Assembly: GCF_026626665.1 (NCBI RefSeq)
Contig: NZ_JAPNKE010000002.1
Location: forward strand, 11,884,137-11,948,136
Length of the DNA: 64,000 bases
Reading direction: 5' to 3'
From: Nannocystis pusilla
Lineage (GTDB): Bacteria; Myxococcota_A; Polyangia; Nannocystales; Nannocystaceae
Below the pieces are notes generated by a model. The model did no database searches, had not been told where the DNA came from, and saw nothing but the letters and a program-made list of their open reading frames with translations. Position numbers and translations under genes: made by a program. Shown here in pieces: positions 22,895-35,069 of the stretch; the stretch's first letter is position 1, and every line of letters starts with the position of its first letter.

Positions 22895-24055
22895 TCAGAC
22901 CGGGTTGACGCAGTAGACCGGAAAGTAAGAGCGGAGGCGCCCGGCGGCCGCGTCGCGCGCCAGGCGGCCGATCTCCTCCCAGGAATAGATCTCCGACACC
23001 TGCGGCATCCACCCCTCGCGCTCGGCGTAGTGCATGGCGGCCGGCGAGTCGGAGTGGCGGATATAGTGCGAATGCACGTGGACGTGGCGGCCGATGCACT
23101 CGATCGCGCGGTTCATCGTCATCTGCATGCCGAGCAGCCAGCCGGCGGTCGCCAGCACGCCCTGGCGCGCGAGCGCCTTGACGCTGGCGCGGAACACCGG
23201 GGCGCCGATGTAATCAGAAGACGATGGCGGCCCCGCGCCCGCCGGTAAAGTCGCGCACCGTGGCGAGGAACGCCTGCTCGGACGCGCGGTAGGCCTCGCG
23301 GTAGCCGGGGTCGCCGTGATAGCGGGATTCGTCGAATTCGATGTCGGCGAAGGCCCGGCGGTCGATTCCGCCGATCCCGCTGCGGTCCAGCTCGGCGAGC
23401 CGCTGGGGCTGCCGGTCACCATCGCGGTGCGGCTGCCGGCCCGCTGGGCCAGCTCGAGCGCCGCGAGGGTCGAGCCGCCGCCCCAGCCGAGCACGAACGG
23501 CGCGGGGTCCTGGTGCTCGTCGATCTGCAGGCGATAGGCGCCGAGCGCCACGCTGATAATTCGACCACGCCGTCAAATATCGCACCGAGAACGCGGCCCA
23601 CTGCTCGAGGCGGTGCTGAGATTCGAGCGGCAGCGGCAAGAAGTTGCGCGCGGCGATCTTGGTCCGCTTGGCCAGGACGCCGACGGTGCCCGGAGCGTCG
23701 TAGCCCTGCACCAAAATCTGTGTAACCGAACTCGTCCTGCACGTGACCGCCATGAGGATCCCCACCGCGCCCTCGTGGATCCCACGAACGTCGGCGCCGG
23801 CCCGCAAGACTCGCAGGACGCTGCCGTTGCCGATGACGACGCGTCGCTCGCGGCGCTGGCCGCAGATGTCGATCGGCCGGCGCTGGAGCGAATGGGTCAT
23901 GTTGCCCTCCCAGCTGCCGAACAGCGGTTCGACCAGCATTCGTCGCTGGCGGGCGCGGGGAACGAGAACTTCTCGAGGCGAAAGTCGCCGGAATCCAGCG
24001 CGGACTGAGCGGCGCCGGACCGCTCGTAGAGCACCCAGGCTTCGGTCTCGATCAT
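22895..24055 (-). CDS. Medium-chain reductase resembling crotonyl-CoA reductase
   Basis: About 385 residues, ATG at 24055 (MIETEAWVLYERSGAAQSAL). PLFGSWEGNMTHSLQRRPID, RVVIGNGSVLRVL, GYDAPGTVGVLAKRT and the nucleotide-binding VLGWGGGSTLAALELAQ place it in the MDR superfamily near the crotonyl-CoA carboxylase/reductase branch. GGRGAAIVFDYIGAPVFRAS and ECIGRHVHVHSHY continue the fold; the zinc-binding Cys cluster of alcohol dehydrogenases is not seen. Frame shifts near 23930, 23720, 23570, 23420 and 23215. It reads into the NRPS-PKS gene with a 41-base gap, so it probably provides a CoA extender or reduces an assembly-line intermediate in trans. Confidence 0.8.
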
Positions 24056-24417
24056 GTCAAACCCCCCGTCCTCGACGGCTCGACCCAATGGCTACACCAC
24101 ATGCGCAGCCATTATTCGGATCGTCTATGCCACGCGGATCCGTGCCGCGGAAGGGGCGCGCGGAAAAGCGGGAGAATGGAGACTCACATCGGCGTTCCGG
24201 CGCCGCCTGCGCTCGCACGTGTAGGTGCCGGTCGGATGAACGACGAGGGGCCGGTGAATTGCCCGGCCGCGGGGCTCGAGCTGCGCGGGCGGCCTCCGGT
24301 CCGCCTGCGGCGGGCGAAACCGCTCGATCCGCCTATTTGCGGATTGCGTCCGGTGAGACGATACCGCTTCCGCCGACGGCTCCGGCTGATAGGGTGAACC
24401 GTGGAGGACAGGGGCAG
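24056..24417. other. Divergent promoter region of the biosynthetic locus
   Basis: 362 bases between the reductase (minus) and the PAS-STAS gene (plus). It must hold the promoters of both transcripts. No clear -35/-10 pair, palindrome or small gene was identified. Confidence 0.45.
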
Positions 24418-25290
24418 ATGATGACGAATGACGAGACGGAGATCCGCCGTCTTCTCGAGCGCTACGCAATGGCGGTAGCCGTCTCCGGCGACGGATCTGG
24501 GAGTACCCCGCCATCGATCCCGAGCAAGCGTTCCACCGCAACATCCCCGTGCATTATTCAGAGCGCTTCCCGAGCTCCTCGGTTACCACGAGCGGGACTT
24601 CGCGCCGGTCGCCAGCAGCTGGTGGGACGCGATTCATCCCGACGACGTGGGCACGTCGTCGAAGGCCATCGCCGAGCACCTGATGACGGGGAAGCCGATC
24701 TACGCCGAGTACCGCGTATTCAACCGTCAGCGCGAGATCCGCTGGTGGCAGGTGTTCGGCGACTCGATGCCCGACGCCGACAACAAGGGCAAGATCCGGG
24801 CGATCGGGGTGGTCCGCGACATCACCGCGCTCAAGGTCGCCGAGGAGACCGCGCGCAATCAGCTGGAGCTCATCACGCGGCAGCAGAAGGCGATCCGCGC
24901 CCTGTCGACCCCGATCATTCAGCTGTGGGACAACATCATCACGCTGCCGCTGGTGGGCGCGATCAACTCGGAGCGGGCGTCGGAGATCATGGACCGCCTG
25001 CTGGCCGAGGTGGTGCGCCTGCGGGCCCGCTATGCGATCATGGACATGACCGGCGTCGACGCGGTCGACACGACCACGGCCGAGCAGCTCTATCGCATCA
25101 TCCGCGCCGTCGCGCTGCTCGGCGGGCAGGTGCGGCTGTCGGGGGTCAACCCTGCGATCGCGCAGACGATGACGAACCTCGGCGTCGACATCAGCCCGTT
25201 CATCAGCCACCGCAACCTGCAGGACGCGCTGCAGGCGTGCCTGCGGGACAGCGACCGCTTCGTCACGCACTGGACCGCGCGCCGCGGATC
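24418..25290 (+). CDS. PAS-STAS signalling protein (RsbR-like)
   Basis: ATG ATG at 24418 (MMTNDETEIRRLLERYAMAV) after GTGGAGGA. A PAS fold follows: SGDGIWEYPA across a shift near 24500, LLGYHERDF, SWWDAIHPDDV, YRVFNRQREIRWWQV and GVVRDITALKVAEE. A helical linker leads to a STAS domain (TPIIQLWDNIITLPLVGAI, RYAIMDMTGVDAVDTTTAEQ, RLSGVNPAIAQTM). The PIIQLWDNIITLPLVG signature is that of RsbR-type stressosome/co-antagonist proteins, whose Ser/Thr in the STAS domain is phosphorylated by an RsbT-like kinase; none is encoded here. The 3' end is unclear because the convergent regulator gene overlaps; no stop follows directly after the STAS domain in the same frame. Confidence 0.8.
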
Positions 25291-26125
25291 CGCAGGCGCG
25301 AGATCTGCGGACGCGACGATCGCGGGCCGATCTGCCCGCGGCGCTGTTTGCCGGTACGAGCCCGGGGACGCCCCCATCGCCGCTTCAGCGCGAGCCCGGG
25401 CGCGACGGGAGCGACGCGGATCACCCGGTCACCGCCGCCCTCGATGGTCTCGGCGAAGCGGTAGCCGACCCCGCGCAGCGTCTGCATGCTGGCCGGCGGC
25501 GGGTCCCAGCTTGGCGCGCAGGCGGAGCACGTGGGTGTCGACGGTGCGCGTGGTGACGTTGGGCGACAGGCCCCAGACCTCGGCCAGCAGCGCCTCGCGG
25601 GTGTGCACGCGGCCGTGGCGGGTCACGAGGAGGATCAGGAGGCGCAGCTCGAGCGCGGTGAGGGCGAGCTCGCGGTCGTCGAGCCAGGCTCGCTGGGCGC
25701 CGGCGTCGACGCGCACGCGGCCGCAGGAGACGCGCTCGGCCGCGGAGGGCGGCTGGACCCGCCGGCGCAGCACGGCGCGGATCCGCAGCACCAGCTCGCG
25801 CAGGCTGAACGGCTTCGTCACATAGTCGTCGGCTCCGACCTCGAAGCCGAGCACGCGATCGATCTCCTCGGCGCGCGCGCTCACCATCACCACCGGCAGC
25901 GCGCGTGATCGGGTCGGCGCGGAGCCTGGACACGCGCGATGCCCGACATGTCCGGAGGTTCAGGTCGAGCAGCACGAGGTCGGGCGCGGGCTCGCTGCGG
26001 GCCAGCGAGAGGCCCTGCGCGCCGGTGTCGGCGGTGCGCGGCTGGAAGCCCTCGCGCGTGAGCGCGTGGCGGATGGCGGACCTTAGATCGCGCTCATCTT
26101 CGACGACGAGGATCGAGGCGGGCAT
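25263..26125 (-). CDS. OmpR/PhoB-family response regulator
   Basis: ATG at 26125 (MPASILVVEDERDLRSAIRH). Receiver with VEDE acidic pocket, phosphoacceptor Asp in LVLLDLNL, and Lys in GADDYVTKPFSLREL; then a winged-helix DNA-binding domain (ELALTALELRLLILLVTRHG, REALLAEVWGL, TRTVDTHVLRLRAKLG, MQTLRGVGYRFAE). Frame shifts near 26000, 25900 and 25490. The final 45 residues past GYRFAE are Arg-rich and may be read-through caused by a shift. No partner kinase adjoins it. It converges with the PAS-STAS gene. Confidence 0.88.
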
Positions 26126-26779
26126 GACGAACGGGGGGGCCGTCCGAGCGTACACGCGGGCCCGGAAATACGCATCGACGCGGCGCAGCGGCGAAATTCA
26201 CCGCGCTGGCGCGCCGCTGTGACGCGGCTGTGATGTTGCCGGAAGGCCGATCGCAGGGCGCGAACGCGACGTCCGGAACCACAGGCGCCCGCGCGAGGCG
26301 GGTGCTCCGTCCGCGCTGTGATGAATCGTCGCAGTGCGCTCACGGGTCGCGGCGCGCATGGGCTGCGGACGGCGAGCTCGGAGAGCCTTCGATGTCCCAG
26401 GTGCACCTGGTCGCCGCTGCCGGGCGCGACGATGGCGCGCTCGCGACTCGTCGTCCTCGTCTCGCAGGACGATCGCGCCGGGGTCGCCCGACACGAAGGC
26501 GTCGGTGCTCTCGTCGGGACGGCGGGGCGGCGGCGGTGGACGCGTGGAGCGGTGACACCCACCTCGCGCCGACTCCAGTCATTGTGCCGCGAATGGCGAA
26601 TGGACTGATAGGCGAGCAGCTCGCGCCATTCCGAGGGGGCTGACGGCCACACGTCAATGCGCGATCTCGGCCTCCAGGCGGGCGGTGGGGCCGCGCAGCC
26701 GTGAGTTGTCGCGGTTCGCAACGAGAGCTCGCCGGGATTATCTTGCCCGTTCCCTGCGAGTACGGAACCGGAGGTTTCA
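26126..26779. other. 654-base gap, no gene recognised
   Basis: Both strands give only Arg/Ala-rich open frames without motifs. It includes the promoter region of the response regulator and the start region of the small Fis-type gene; no repeats seen. Confidence 0.4.
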
Positions 26780-27004
26780 TTGGCCCAACTCATCCTTGAC
26801 GACTTCAACCTCGAGAAGGCAGAGCGGCGCCTGTGCGTGGAGGCGCTCAGCTCGGCCGGCAACATCGTCGGCGCCGCCGCGTTGCTCGGCATCACTCGCC
26901 ACGCCCTCAAGCGGCGCATCATCAAGCTGGCGATCGAATGGCCGCCGCGCAATCCGAGCCGGCCGTCCGACGCCGTGAATGCGAGCGCGGGACTCGCTCG
27001 CTAG
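26780..27004 (+). CDS. Small Fis-type helix-turn-helix protein
   Basis: 74 residues. TTG start at 26780 (LAQLILDDFNLEKAERRLCV) is chosen because GGAGG lies eight bases upstream and no ATG is available. The segment LCVEALSSAGNIVGAAALLG followed by ITRHALKRRIIKL is the Fis/HTH_8 DNA-binding fold found at the C-terminus of sigma-54 activators, here without receiver or AAA domain. Likely a small DNA-binding modulator; the target is unknown. Confidence 0.72.
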   Translation: MAQLILDDFNLEKAERRLCVEALSSAGNIVGAAALLGITRHALKRRIIKLAIEWPPRNPSRPSDAVNASAGLAR

Positions 27005-27599
27005 GTCCAACCAGATGACGAGTCCAGGACGACCTGGCGGCCGGGGCTGCCGGTCGTCCTCGTCACGTCTCGAGCTCGACGTTCGACGGTCACGCCGAGC
27101 CGTGATCGCGATCGCCGTGTGTGGCGCTCGAGAGCTGCGCACGTCAGGTGTGCGCAGGGCCCTGCGCTGCCGTGGCGCGGAGCGACGGCCGACCGGTCGC
27201 GCCTCGCGCGAGCCGACGGCGGGTCGCCACCGCGAGCGTCGCAGCAGACCGCGAGCGCCAGCCGAGCCACGAGGATGCACGCGGGCCTCTCGGCCCGATC
27301 TCGCCCTCGTCGTTCGCGACGCGTGGTTCGACGGCGCCGCCGAGCTCGGCCGCGCGAGCGACGAATCGGCCGAGCCCGCTGCGCTCGCGGGCGGGGCGAG
27401 GGCGGTGCGCCGGTGGTGGCCGCGGTCCGCAGGTCGGACGCACGGAGGCGGTGGAGCTGCCGGGCGCGTCCTCGCGGCGGGTCGTTGCATTCGCCTGGGT
27501 TTGCGACGGCCGTGCGAGCGCCCAGGCTAGTCAGGAGCGGCGACCGGCGCCGGCCGACCTGCCGAGCACGGCAAGTCCGCGTCCACCGGAGGACGAGTC
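27005..27599. other. 595-base gap, no gene recognised
   Basis: Long open frames exist but are Arg-rich and without domains. Nothing repetitive or hairpin-like stands out. The last ~60 bases lead to the dehydrogenase start. Confidence 0.4.
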
Positions 27600-28760
27600 A
27601 TGAGAGCGATCTGCTGGCACGGCCCGCGAGATGTCCGATTGGACAGGGTGCCCGACCCCACCATCCTCGACCCGGGCGACGCGATCGTCCGGATCACCGC
27701 GACGCGATCTGCGTCCGACCTCCACGTGTTCGACGGCTTCATGCCGACGATGAAGACCGGCGACGTCCTCGGGCACGAGGCGATGGGCGAGGTGGTCGAG
27801 GTCGGCAAGGCGGTCACGCGGCTGCGCAGGGCGACCGCGTGGTCGTGCCGTTCGTGATCGCCTGCGGCTCGTGTTCTTCTGCAAGCGCGGCGAGCAATCC
27901 GGCTGCGACGTCAGCAACCGAACGCACGCATGGCCCGCGAGATCATGGGTCACTCGCCGGCGGGCCTGTTCGGCTACTCGCACATGATGGGCGGGTTCTG
28001 GGGCGGACAGGCCGAGTACCTGCGGGTGCCGTTCGCCGACGTAGGTCCGCTCAAGATCGAGTCGGAGCTCACCGACGAGCAGGTGCTGTTCCTGTCGGAC
28101 ATCTTCCCGACCGGCTATTTCACGGCGGACCTGTGCGGCATCGAGCCGGGCGACACCGTGGCGGTGGGGCTGCGGGCCGGTCGGGCAGATGACGATCCGC
28201 AGCGCCTGGATGCTGGGGGCGGGCCGGGTGGTGGCGATCGACCGCGTCCCCGAGCGCCTGCGCATGGCCGAGGCCGGCAGGGCCGAAGTCATCAATTTCG
28301 AGGAGACGCCGGTCTAGTGATCAATTGATGGACCTGACGCGGGGTCGCGGACCCGACCGCTGCGTCGACGCGGTCGGCTGCGAGGCGCACGGCCTGGGCA
28401 GCGCGGACGCGGTGATCGACAAGGTGAAGACCGCGGTGATGATGGAGCGACCGCGCCCACGTGCTGCGCGAGGCGATCATGTGCTGCCGCAAGTTCGGTA
28501 CGGTGTCGATCCCCGGCGTCTACGTGGGCGCGGTCGACAAGCTGCCGATGGGCCCGGCGATGAACAAGGGGCTGACGTTTCGGATGGGCCAGACGCCGGT
28601 GCAGCGCTATCAGCAGCAGCTGCTGGCGAAGATCGAGGTGGGGGAGATCGATCCGTCGTTCGTCATCACCCATCGCCTGCCGCTCGATCAGGGACCCGCG
28701 GCGTACCGGACGTTCCGCGACAAGCAGGACGGCTGCATCAAGGTCGTGCTCCGACCGTGA
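27600..28760 (+). CDS. Zinc-dependent alcohol dehydrogenase (formaldehyde-dehydrogenase-like)
   Basis: ATG at 27600 (MRAICWHGPRDVRLDRVPDP). Catalytic-zinc region: TRSASDLHVFDGFMP, in which the usual first Cys is Ser as read, and VLGHEAMGEVVEVGKAV. The structural-zinc loop reads PFVIACGSCFFCKRGEQSGCD. Then come GLFGYSHMMGGFWGGQAEYL, DIFPTGYFTADLCGIEPGD and VVAIDRVPERLRMAE. The domain order and the GGQAEYLRVPFAD motif match the glutathione-independent formaldehyde/threonine dehydrogenase-like group. Frame shifts near 27835, 27895, 28180, 28310 and 28440. The last shift-free part ends PVQRYQQQLLAKIEVGEIDP...; stop at 28760. Confidence 0.82.
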
Positions 28761-28917
28761 TGGCGAAGGCGCGGCGCTCGTCGTCGTGCCGATGTGCATC
28801 CTTCATGGCGGGTCGAGACGGTGGGGTGCGACGGATCGGCGCACGGTGGCGAGAAGCGAGCGGTGTTTGGCGTTCGCGCCACTCGTCGCGCAGCGCCGCG
28901 AGTGGGACCGTGGCGGC

Positions 28918-29607
28918 ATGAACATCACGTTGACCATCCCCGGGATCGATCCTCTGTGCATCGCCATGCTGCTGTACCCCGGCTTCACGATGCTCGATCT
29001 GATCGGGCCGCAGTCGGTGCTCGCCTGGGCGGGCACCACCCATCTGGTCGCCAAGACGATGGCGCCGGTCGAGAGCGACTCGGGCGCGCAGCTGCTGCCG
29101 ACCTGCACCCTGGAAGACTGCCCGCGCGACCTCGACGTGCTGTTCGTGCCCGGCGGCTTCGGGACCTTCGCGGCGATGAAGGACCCCGAGGTGCTGGCGT
29201 TCCTGGCCGACCGCGGCGCGCGGGCCGGGAGCGTGACGTCGGTGTGCTCGGCGCGCGCTGATCCCCGGCGCCGCCGGGCTGCTGCAGGGCTATCGCTCGA
29301 CCACCCACTGGGCGCTGCACGACGCGTTGCCGACGTTCGGGACCATCCCGGTCAGCAGCGCGTCGTCGTCGATCGCAACCGGATCTCCGGCGGCGGCGTC
29401 ACGGCCGGGATCGACTTCGGCCTGACGCTGCTGGCCCAGTTGCGCGGCGAGGAGACGGCGCGGCTCGTGCAACTGATGATGGAGTACGACCCGGCCCCGC
29501 CGTTCGCCGCCGGCACGCCGGAGCAGGCCGGACCGGCGCTGACCGAGCGCGCGCTGGCCTTGATGAGCGCTGCGGCGCCGGCGGACGCGGCGCAGGCTCA
29601 GGCTTGA
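28918..29607 (+). CDS. DJ-1/PfpI family protein, isonitrile-hydratase-like
   Basis: About 230 residues, ATG at 28918 (MNITLTIPGIDPLCIAMLLY). Features are FTMLDLIGPQSVLA with a Glu/Asp-type pocket, DVLFVPGGFGTFAAM, and the nucleophile-elbow Cys in GSVTSVCSGA (frame shift near 29255). GYRSTTHWALH and ISGGGVTAGIDFGLTLLAQL are also present. The GGVTAGIDFGL signature and the TSVC elbow match isonitrile hydratase and related glutamine-amidotransferase-like hydrolases. The reaction on isonitriles is an inference from family only. Frame shifts near 29255 and 29355. Confidence 0.83.
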   Translation: MNITLTIPGIDPLCIAMLLYPGFTMLDLIGPQSVLAWAGTTHLVAKTMAPVESDSGAQLLPTCTLEDCPRDLDVLFVPGGFGTFAAMKDPEVLAFLADRGARAGSVTSVCSARADPRRRRAAAGLSLDHPLGAARRVADVRDHPGQQRVVVDRNRISGGGVTAGIDFGLTLLAQLRGEETARLVQLMMEYDPAPPFAAGTPEQAGPALTERALALMSAAAPADAAQAQA

Positions 29608-30026
29608 TGCGCGGGCACAAGTCGGTCGGTTCGATTCGCGAGCTCGCCTCGCAGATCGGCCTGTTCGATGGCGTCGCGGAATGCTCCGCGGCGGTGGAGC
29701 GAGGCGGGTAGGGCGGCGGTGGGCGCGGTGGCAGGATCGCCGTGGCGACGCCGCCGCCGGGAAATGAGGGCAGACGTGGCCCGACGTGGGACCTCCGCGG
29801 ACTTGCGCCGGCGTCGCGAGGCTCACGCGTCGCGGAGGAGGCGCGGCCGCGAATGTGGGCAGCGGCCGATCGGGCGTGGCGTCCACCACACGACCGCGGC
29901 AGGGCGCGCCCTGGCGCTGGTACGTGCCAACTGGCGCACGGTCCGCGCGGCGACGGCGACGACGCGTGTCAAAGTTGGGCGGGCCCGCGGCGCGCGACCT
30001 GGCGCGCGGTCGCGGGAGGGGCGGTT
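29608..30026. other. 419-base gap, no gene recognised
   Basis: No domain-bearing frame or repeat seen. The last 20 bases carry GGGAGGGG, the ribosome-binding site of the gamma-glutamyltransferase gene. Confidence 0.4.
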
Positions 30027-31892
30027 ATGTCGATACGTGCTCTCGGCCACTATGTGCATAGTCGCCGCGCCGCGCTCGTGCTCGGGCTGGCGGCGCTGGG
30101 CGGGTGCGTCGGGGCGGACGACGCCGCCGAGGCGCTGCCGGACGCCATCCTGCCCGACGACGCGAGCGCGCCGATCGCAGGTCCGAGCCCGGCGTTCCAC
30201 GGCGGCGTGGTGACCACGACCGAGCGGCTGGCGGCCGAGGCCGGCGCGTCGATCCTCGCCGCCGGCGGCAACGCGATCGACGCGGCGGTGGCGGTGCACT
30301 TCGTGCTCAACGTCGTCGAGCCGCAGTCGTCGGGCCTCGGCGGCGGCGGGTTCGCGATGATCCACCTGGCCGGCTGGGCGCCCGAGGAGACGGTGGTCGT
30401 CGACTTCCGCGAGACCGCGCCGGCCGGGGCGACCCCGGGATGTTCGCCGGCGAGCACTCGGCCGACGTCGAGTCGTCGAGCGGCTACGCGGTCGGGGTGC
30501 CGGGGCGCTCAAGGGCATGGCGTACGCGCTGCAGCGCTACGGCACGCGCAGCCTCGGCGAGCTGCTGGAGCCGGCGATCGCGGCCGCCGGCCAGGGCTTC
30601 GCGGTCAGCAAGCGACTGGCCGAAGAGACAGGTTCGTCGCGGCTCGAGCCCGAGCTCGGCGACGCGGCCTACGACGAGGCGCGCAAGGTGTTCCGCCCGG
30701 GCGGCGGGGCCCTCGCGGAGGGCGACCTGCTGGTCCAGGCGGACCTGGCGCGGACCTTCGCGCTGATCCAGCAGCACGGCCTCGCCGCGTTCTACGACCG
30801 CGATCACGCGGCGGGGATCGCCCGGGCGATCGTGGCGACCCAGCTGGCCACCCGCTCGGACAACGCCGGCGGCAAGGTCGCATGACCTGCGCGGACCTCG
30901 AGGCCTACGAGGTGCGCACGCGCAGGCCGCTCGTCCGCAGCTATCACGGCTACGAGGTGGTGACGACGCCGCCGCCGTCTTCGGGCGGGGTGGCGGTGCT
31001 GCAGATGCTGGGGATGCTGGAGCGCTTCGACCTCGGCGGCGACGGCTTCGAGTTCGGCGCCGCCGCGACCCTGAACGTGATGATGGAGGCGATGCGCCTG
31101 GCGTTCGCCGACCGCGCTGTGGCTCGGCGATCCCGACCACGCGTACGTGCCCGCCGCGGGGCTGTTGATCCGGACTACCTCGATCGCGCTCGGCGCTGAT
31201 CGCCGCGGGCAGACGACGCAAGCGCGTCTCGGCCGGCGATCCGCGGCCGTTCCAGCCGGAGCCGCCGGGCCTCGGCCAGGCGCTGACGACGCTGACGAGC
31301 GAGCGCGAGGGCGCCGACACCACGCACTTCACGGTGATCGACGACGACGGCAACGCGGTCAGCGTGTCGAGCACGATCGAGCGATTGTGGAGCACCGGCC
31401 TGATGGTCCCGGGCTTCGGCTTCATGCTCAACAATCAGCCGACGAGCTTCAACGACGCGCCGCGGGCCAGCAGCGCGCCCTACGACCCGGGGGCCAACGA
31501 CGTCGCGCCGGGCAAGCGCCCGCGCGCCAGCATCTCGCCGATGATGCTGTTCCTCGACGGCGAGCTGGTGGCCGCCTACGGCTCGCCGGGCAGGACCGGC
31601 ATCATCGGCGCGCTCCCGCAGGTGACGCTCAACTTGATCGATCACCGGCGCTCGCTGCAGTCGTCGATCGCGGCGCCGCGGATCGCGCTGAGCAGCGCGA
31701 GCAGCTTGGCGGACACCGAGATCGAGGCCGGCTTCGGCGGCTCGGTGCGCGCGGCGCTGGAGCGCCTCGGCTACGCGTTCGTCGACGTGCGGGACATCGG
31801 CGCGGTCCAGGCGGTGGTGACCTACCCGCTGAGCGGAATCAGATGGCGCCGCCGACCCGCGGCGGATCGGCGGGGTCGTCGGCCTGCCGTGA
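30027..31892 (+). CDS. ggt: Gamma-glutamyltransferase (glutathione hydrolase), lipoprotein
   Basis: ATG at 30027 after GGGAGGGG. AALVLGLAALGGCVGAD is a lipobox. GGVVTTTERLAAEAG, AAGGNAIDAAVAV, EPQSSGLGGGGF and the substrate Arg in VVVDFRETAP are all family hallmarks, and the autocatalytic nucleophile Thr starts the small subunit at TTHFTVIDDDGN (near 31320). Then follow GFMLNNQ, RPRASISPMML, GSPGRTGIIG and the C-terminal VQAVVTYPLSG. Frame shifts near 30440, 30510, 30880, 31120, 31180, 31290 and 31845. The end is placed at TGA 31890-31892, where a shifted frame yields GVVGLP. Hydrolyses gamma-glutamyl bonds in the periplasm. Confidence 0.9.
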
Positions 31893-31924
31893 GCGCGCGG
31901 CGTCGTGGTATAGGCGATCCCGCG

Positions 31925-33113
31925 ATGCCCGGCGCCCGCGACCTCGAGGTCCACCTGCGCGCTCGTCGGCGGCCTTGGCCCCGGCGACGAGCTGGCGCCG
32001 GGGCTGCGCCTCGCCGAGGTCACCACCGAGTGCGGTCCGCGCCTGACCTTCGAGACAGGCGACGCGCGTCCACGTCGAGGTCGCGCGCCTGATTCCCGGC
32101 CGCCGCAGCGCGGTGCAGACGCGGCGGCTCGGGCCGTCGTATCGCTTCGACGCGGCGGTCGCGGCGGACGGGCGCGCGCTCGGGGTCGCGGTCTGCCGCG
32201 CGGTGGCCACGGCCGCGGCGGCCCGCGAGGAGGCGGTGCTGGCGGCGCTGGCCCGCGACGCCGAGATGGCCGAAGAGACAGGTGACGAGCCGGGCGCGCG
32301 GGTGCGCGCGGTGACCGTCGAGCGCCTGCTCGAGCGCGCCGAGGGCGGCCGCTACTACACCGTGACGCCGTACGTGGGCTGCCTGATCGGCTGCAGGTTC
32401 TGCTACGCGCAGTCGCACGTGGCCGAGACGCGGGCGCTCCTGGGCCTTCCGCCGGCGCCGTGGGCTCGTACGTCGACGTGCGGTCAACGCGCCAGGTGCT
32501 GGCGGCCGAGCTGAAGACGGTGACACCGGCGCCGATCGAGTTCGCGCGGTGGTCAGCGACCCGTACCACGCGATCGAGCGCCGGCACGAGTTGACGCGGC
32601 GGATGCTGCTGGCGCTGCGCGACGCGCGGTGGCAGACGGGGGTGCTGCCCGACCCGCGCGGCGCGATCGAGCGCGACCTCGACGTCTTGCCGGCGATCGC
32701 CAATGCGTGGGCGGGGATCTCGATCCCCACGCTCGACGACGCCGCCCGTCGCCACTTCGAGCCGCGCGCGGCCAGCATCCCGGCCCGGCTGGCGGCGCTC
32801 GCGGCGTGCAAGGCGGCCGGGCTGCGCACGTTTGCGATCGTGCAGCCGCTGCTGCCGGGACCTGTGGACGCGCTGGCCGACGCGCTGGCCGAGCGCGCGG
32901 GATCGGTGCGCATCGACGTGCTGCACGGGGTCGAGGGGGCGACGCAGGAGTTCGCCGACCCGCGCTGGGCCGCCGCGGGGTCGAGGCGTGGCACGCGAGC
33001 AGGCCGCGGCGTTGACCGCGGCGCTGCGCGAGCGCGGGGTCGCTGTGGTCCGGCGAGCTGCCGCCCGGCTCGCGGAATCGAACCGCGAGCGCGAGCCGGC
33101 CGCGCCGGTCTGA
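31925..33113 (+). CDS. Radical SAM protein, SplB/photolyase-like
   Basis: ATG at 31925 (MPGARDLEVHLRALVGG across a shift). The radical SAM cluster motif is CLIGCRFCYAQSH (Cys-x3-Cys-x2-Cys, near 32380). TVTPYVGC before it and PYHAIERRHELTRRML after it match the COG1533 group related to spore photoproduct lyase. Then come QTGVLPDPRGAIERDLDVL, AGISIPTLDD and FAIVQPLLPGPVDALADALA. The N-terminal 130 residues are an unusual extension. Frame shifts near 31970, 32060, 32455, 32545 and 32980. A DNA-lesion substrate is not established for this branch. Confidence 0.78.
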
Positions 33114-33127
33114 TAGCATCCGGGGCG

Positions 33128-34940
<1,813 letters not shown>

Positions 34941-35069
34941 ATTTGTCGTCGACGCTCGCGGCCCGCGGGCTGTCGACACGCGACGGTCCGCGAGACCACC
35001 GGCTCGCCGCGCGGAAAATCCGCGCGCGGTCCGACAGGGTCGGTGCTTCCGTCGCCTGCGAGAAGGGTA

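Noticed and set aside
27119..27599. Possible gene before the alcohol dehydrogenase
   Set aside because: All frames here are Arg-rich with no recognisable domain, and no ribosome-binding site precedes a plausible start.
29742..30026. Upstream extension of the gamma-glutamyltransferase reading frame
   Set aside because: Arg-rich and without motif; the ATG at 30027 has a good ribosome-binding site and begins the lipoprotein signal.
33060..33090. tRNA-like T-loop sequence (GGTTCGATTCC on the minus strand)
   Set aside because: No acceptor stem or anticodon arm around it, and it lies within the radical SAM gene.
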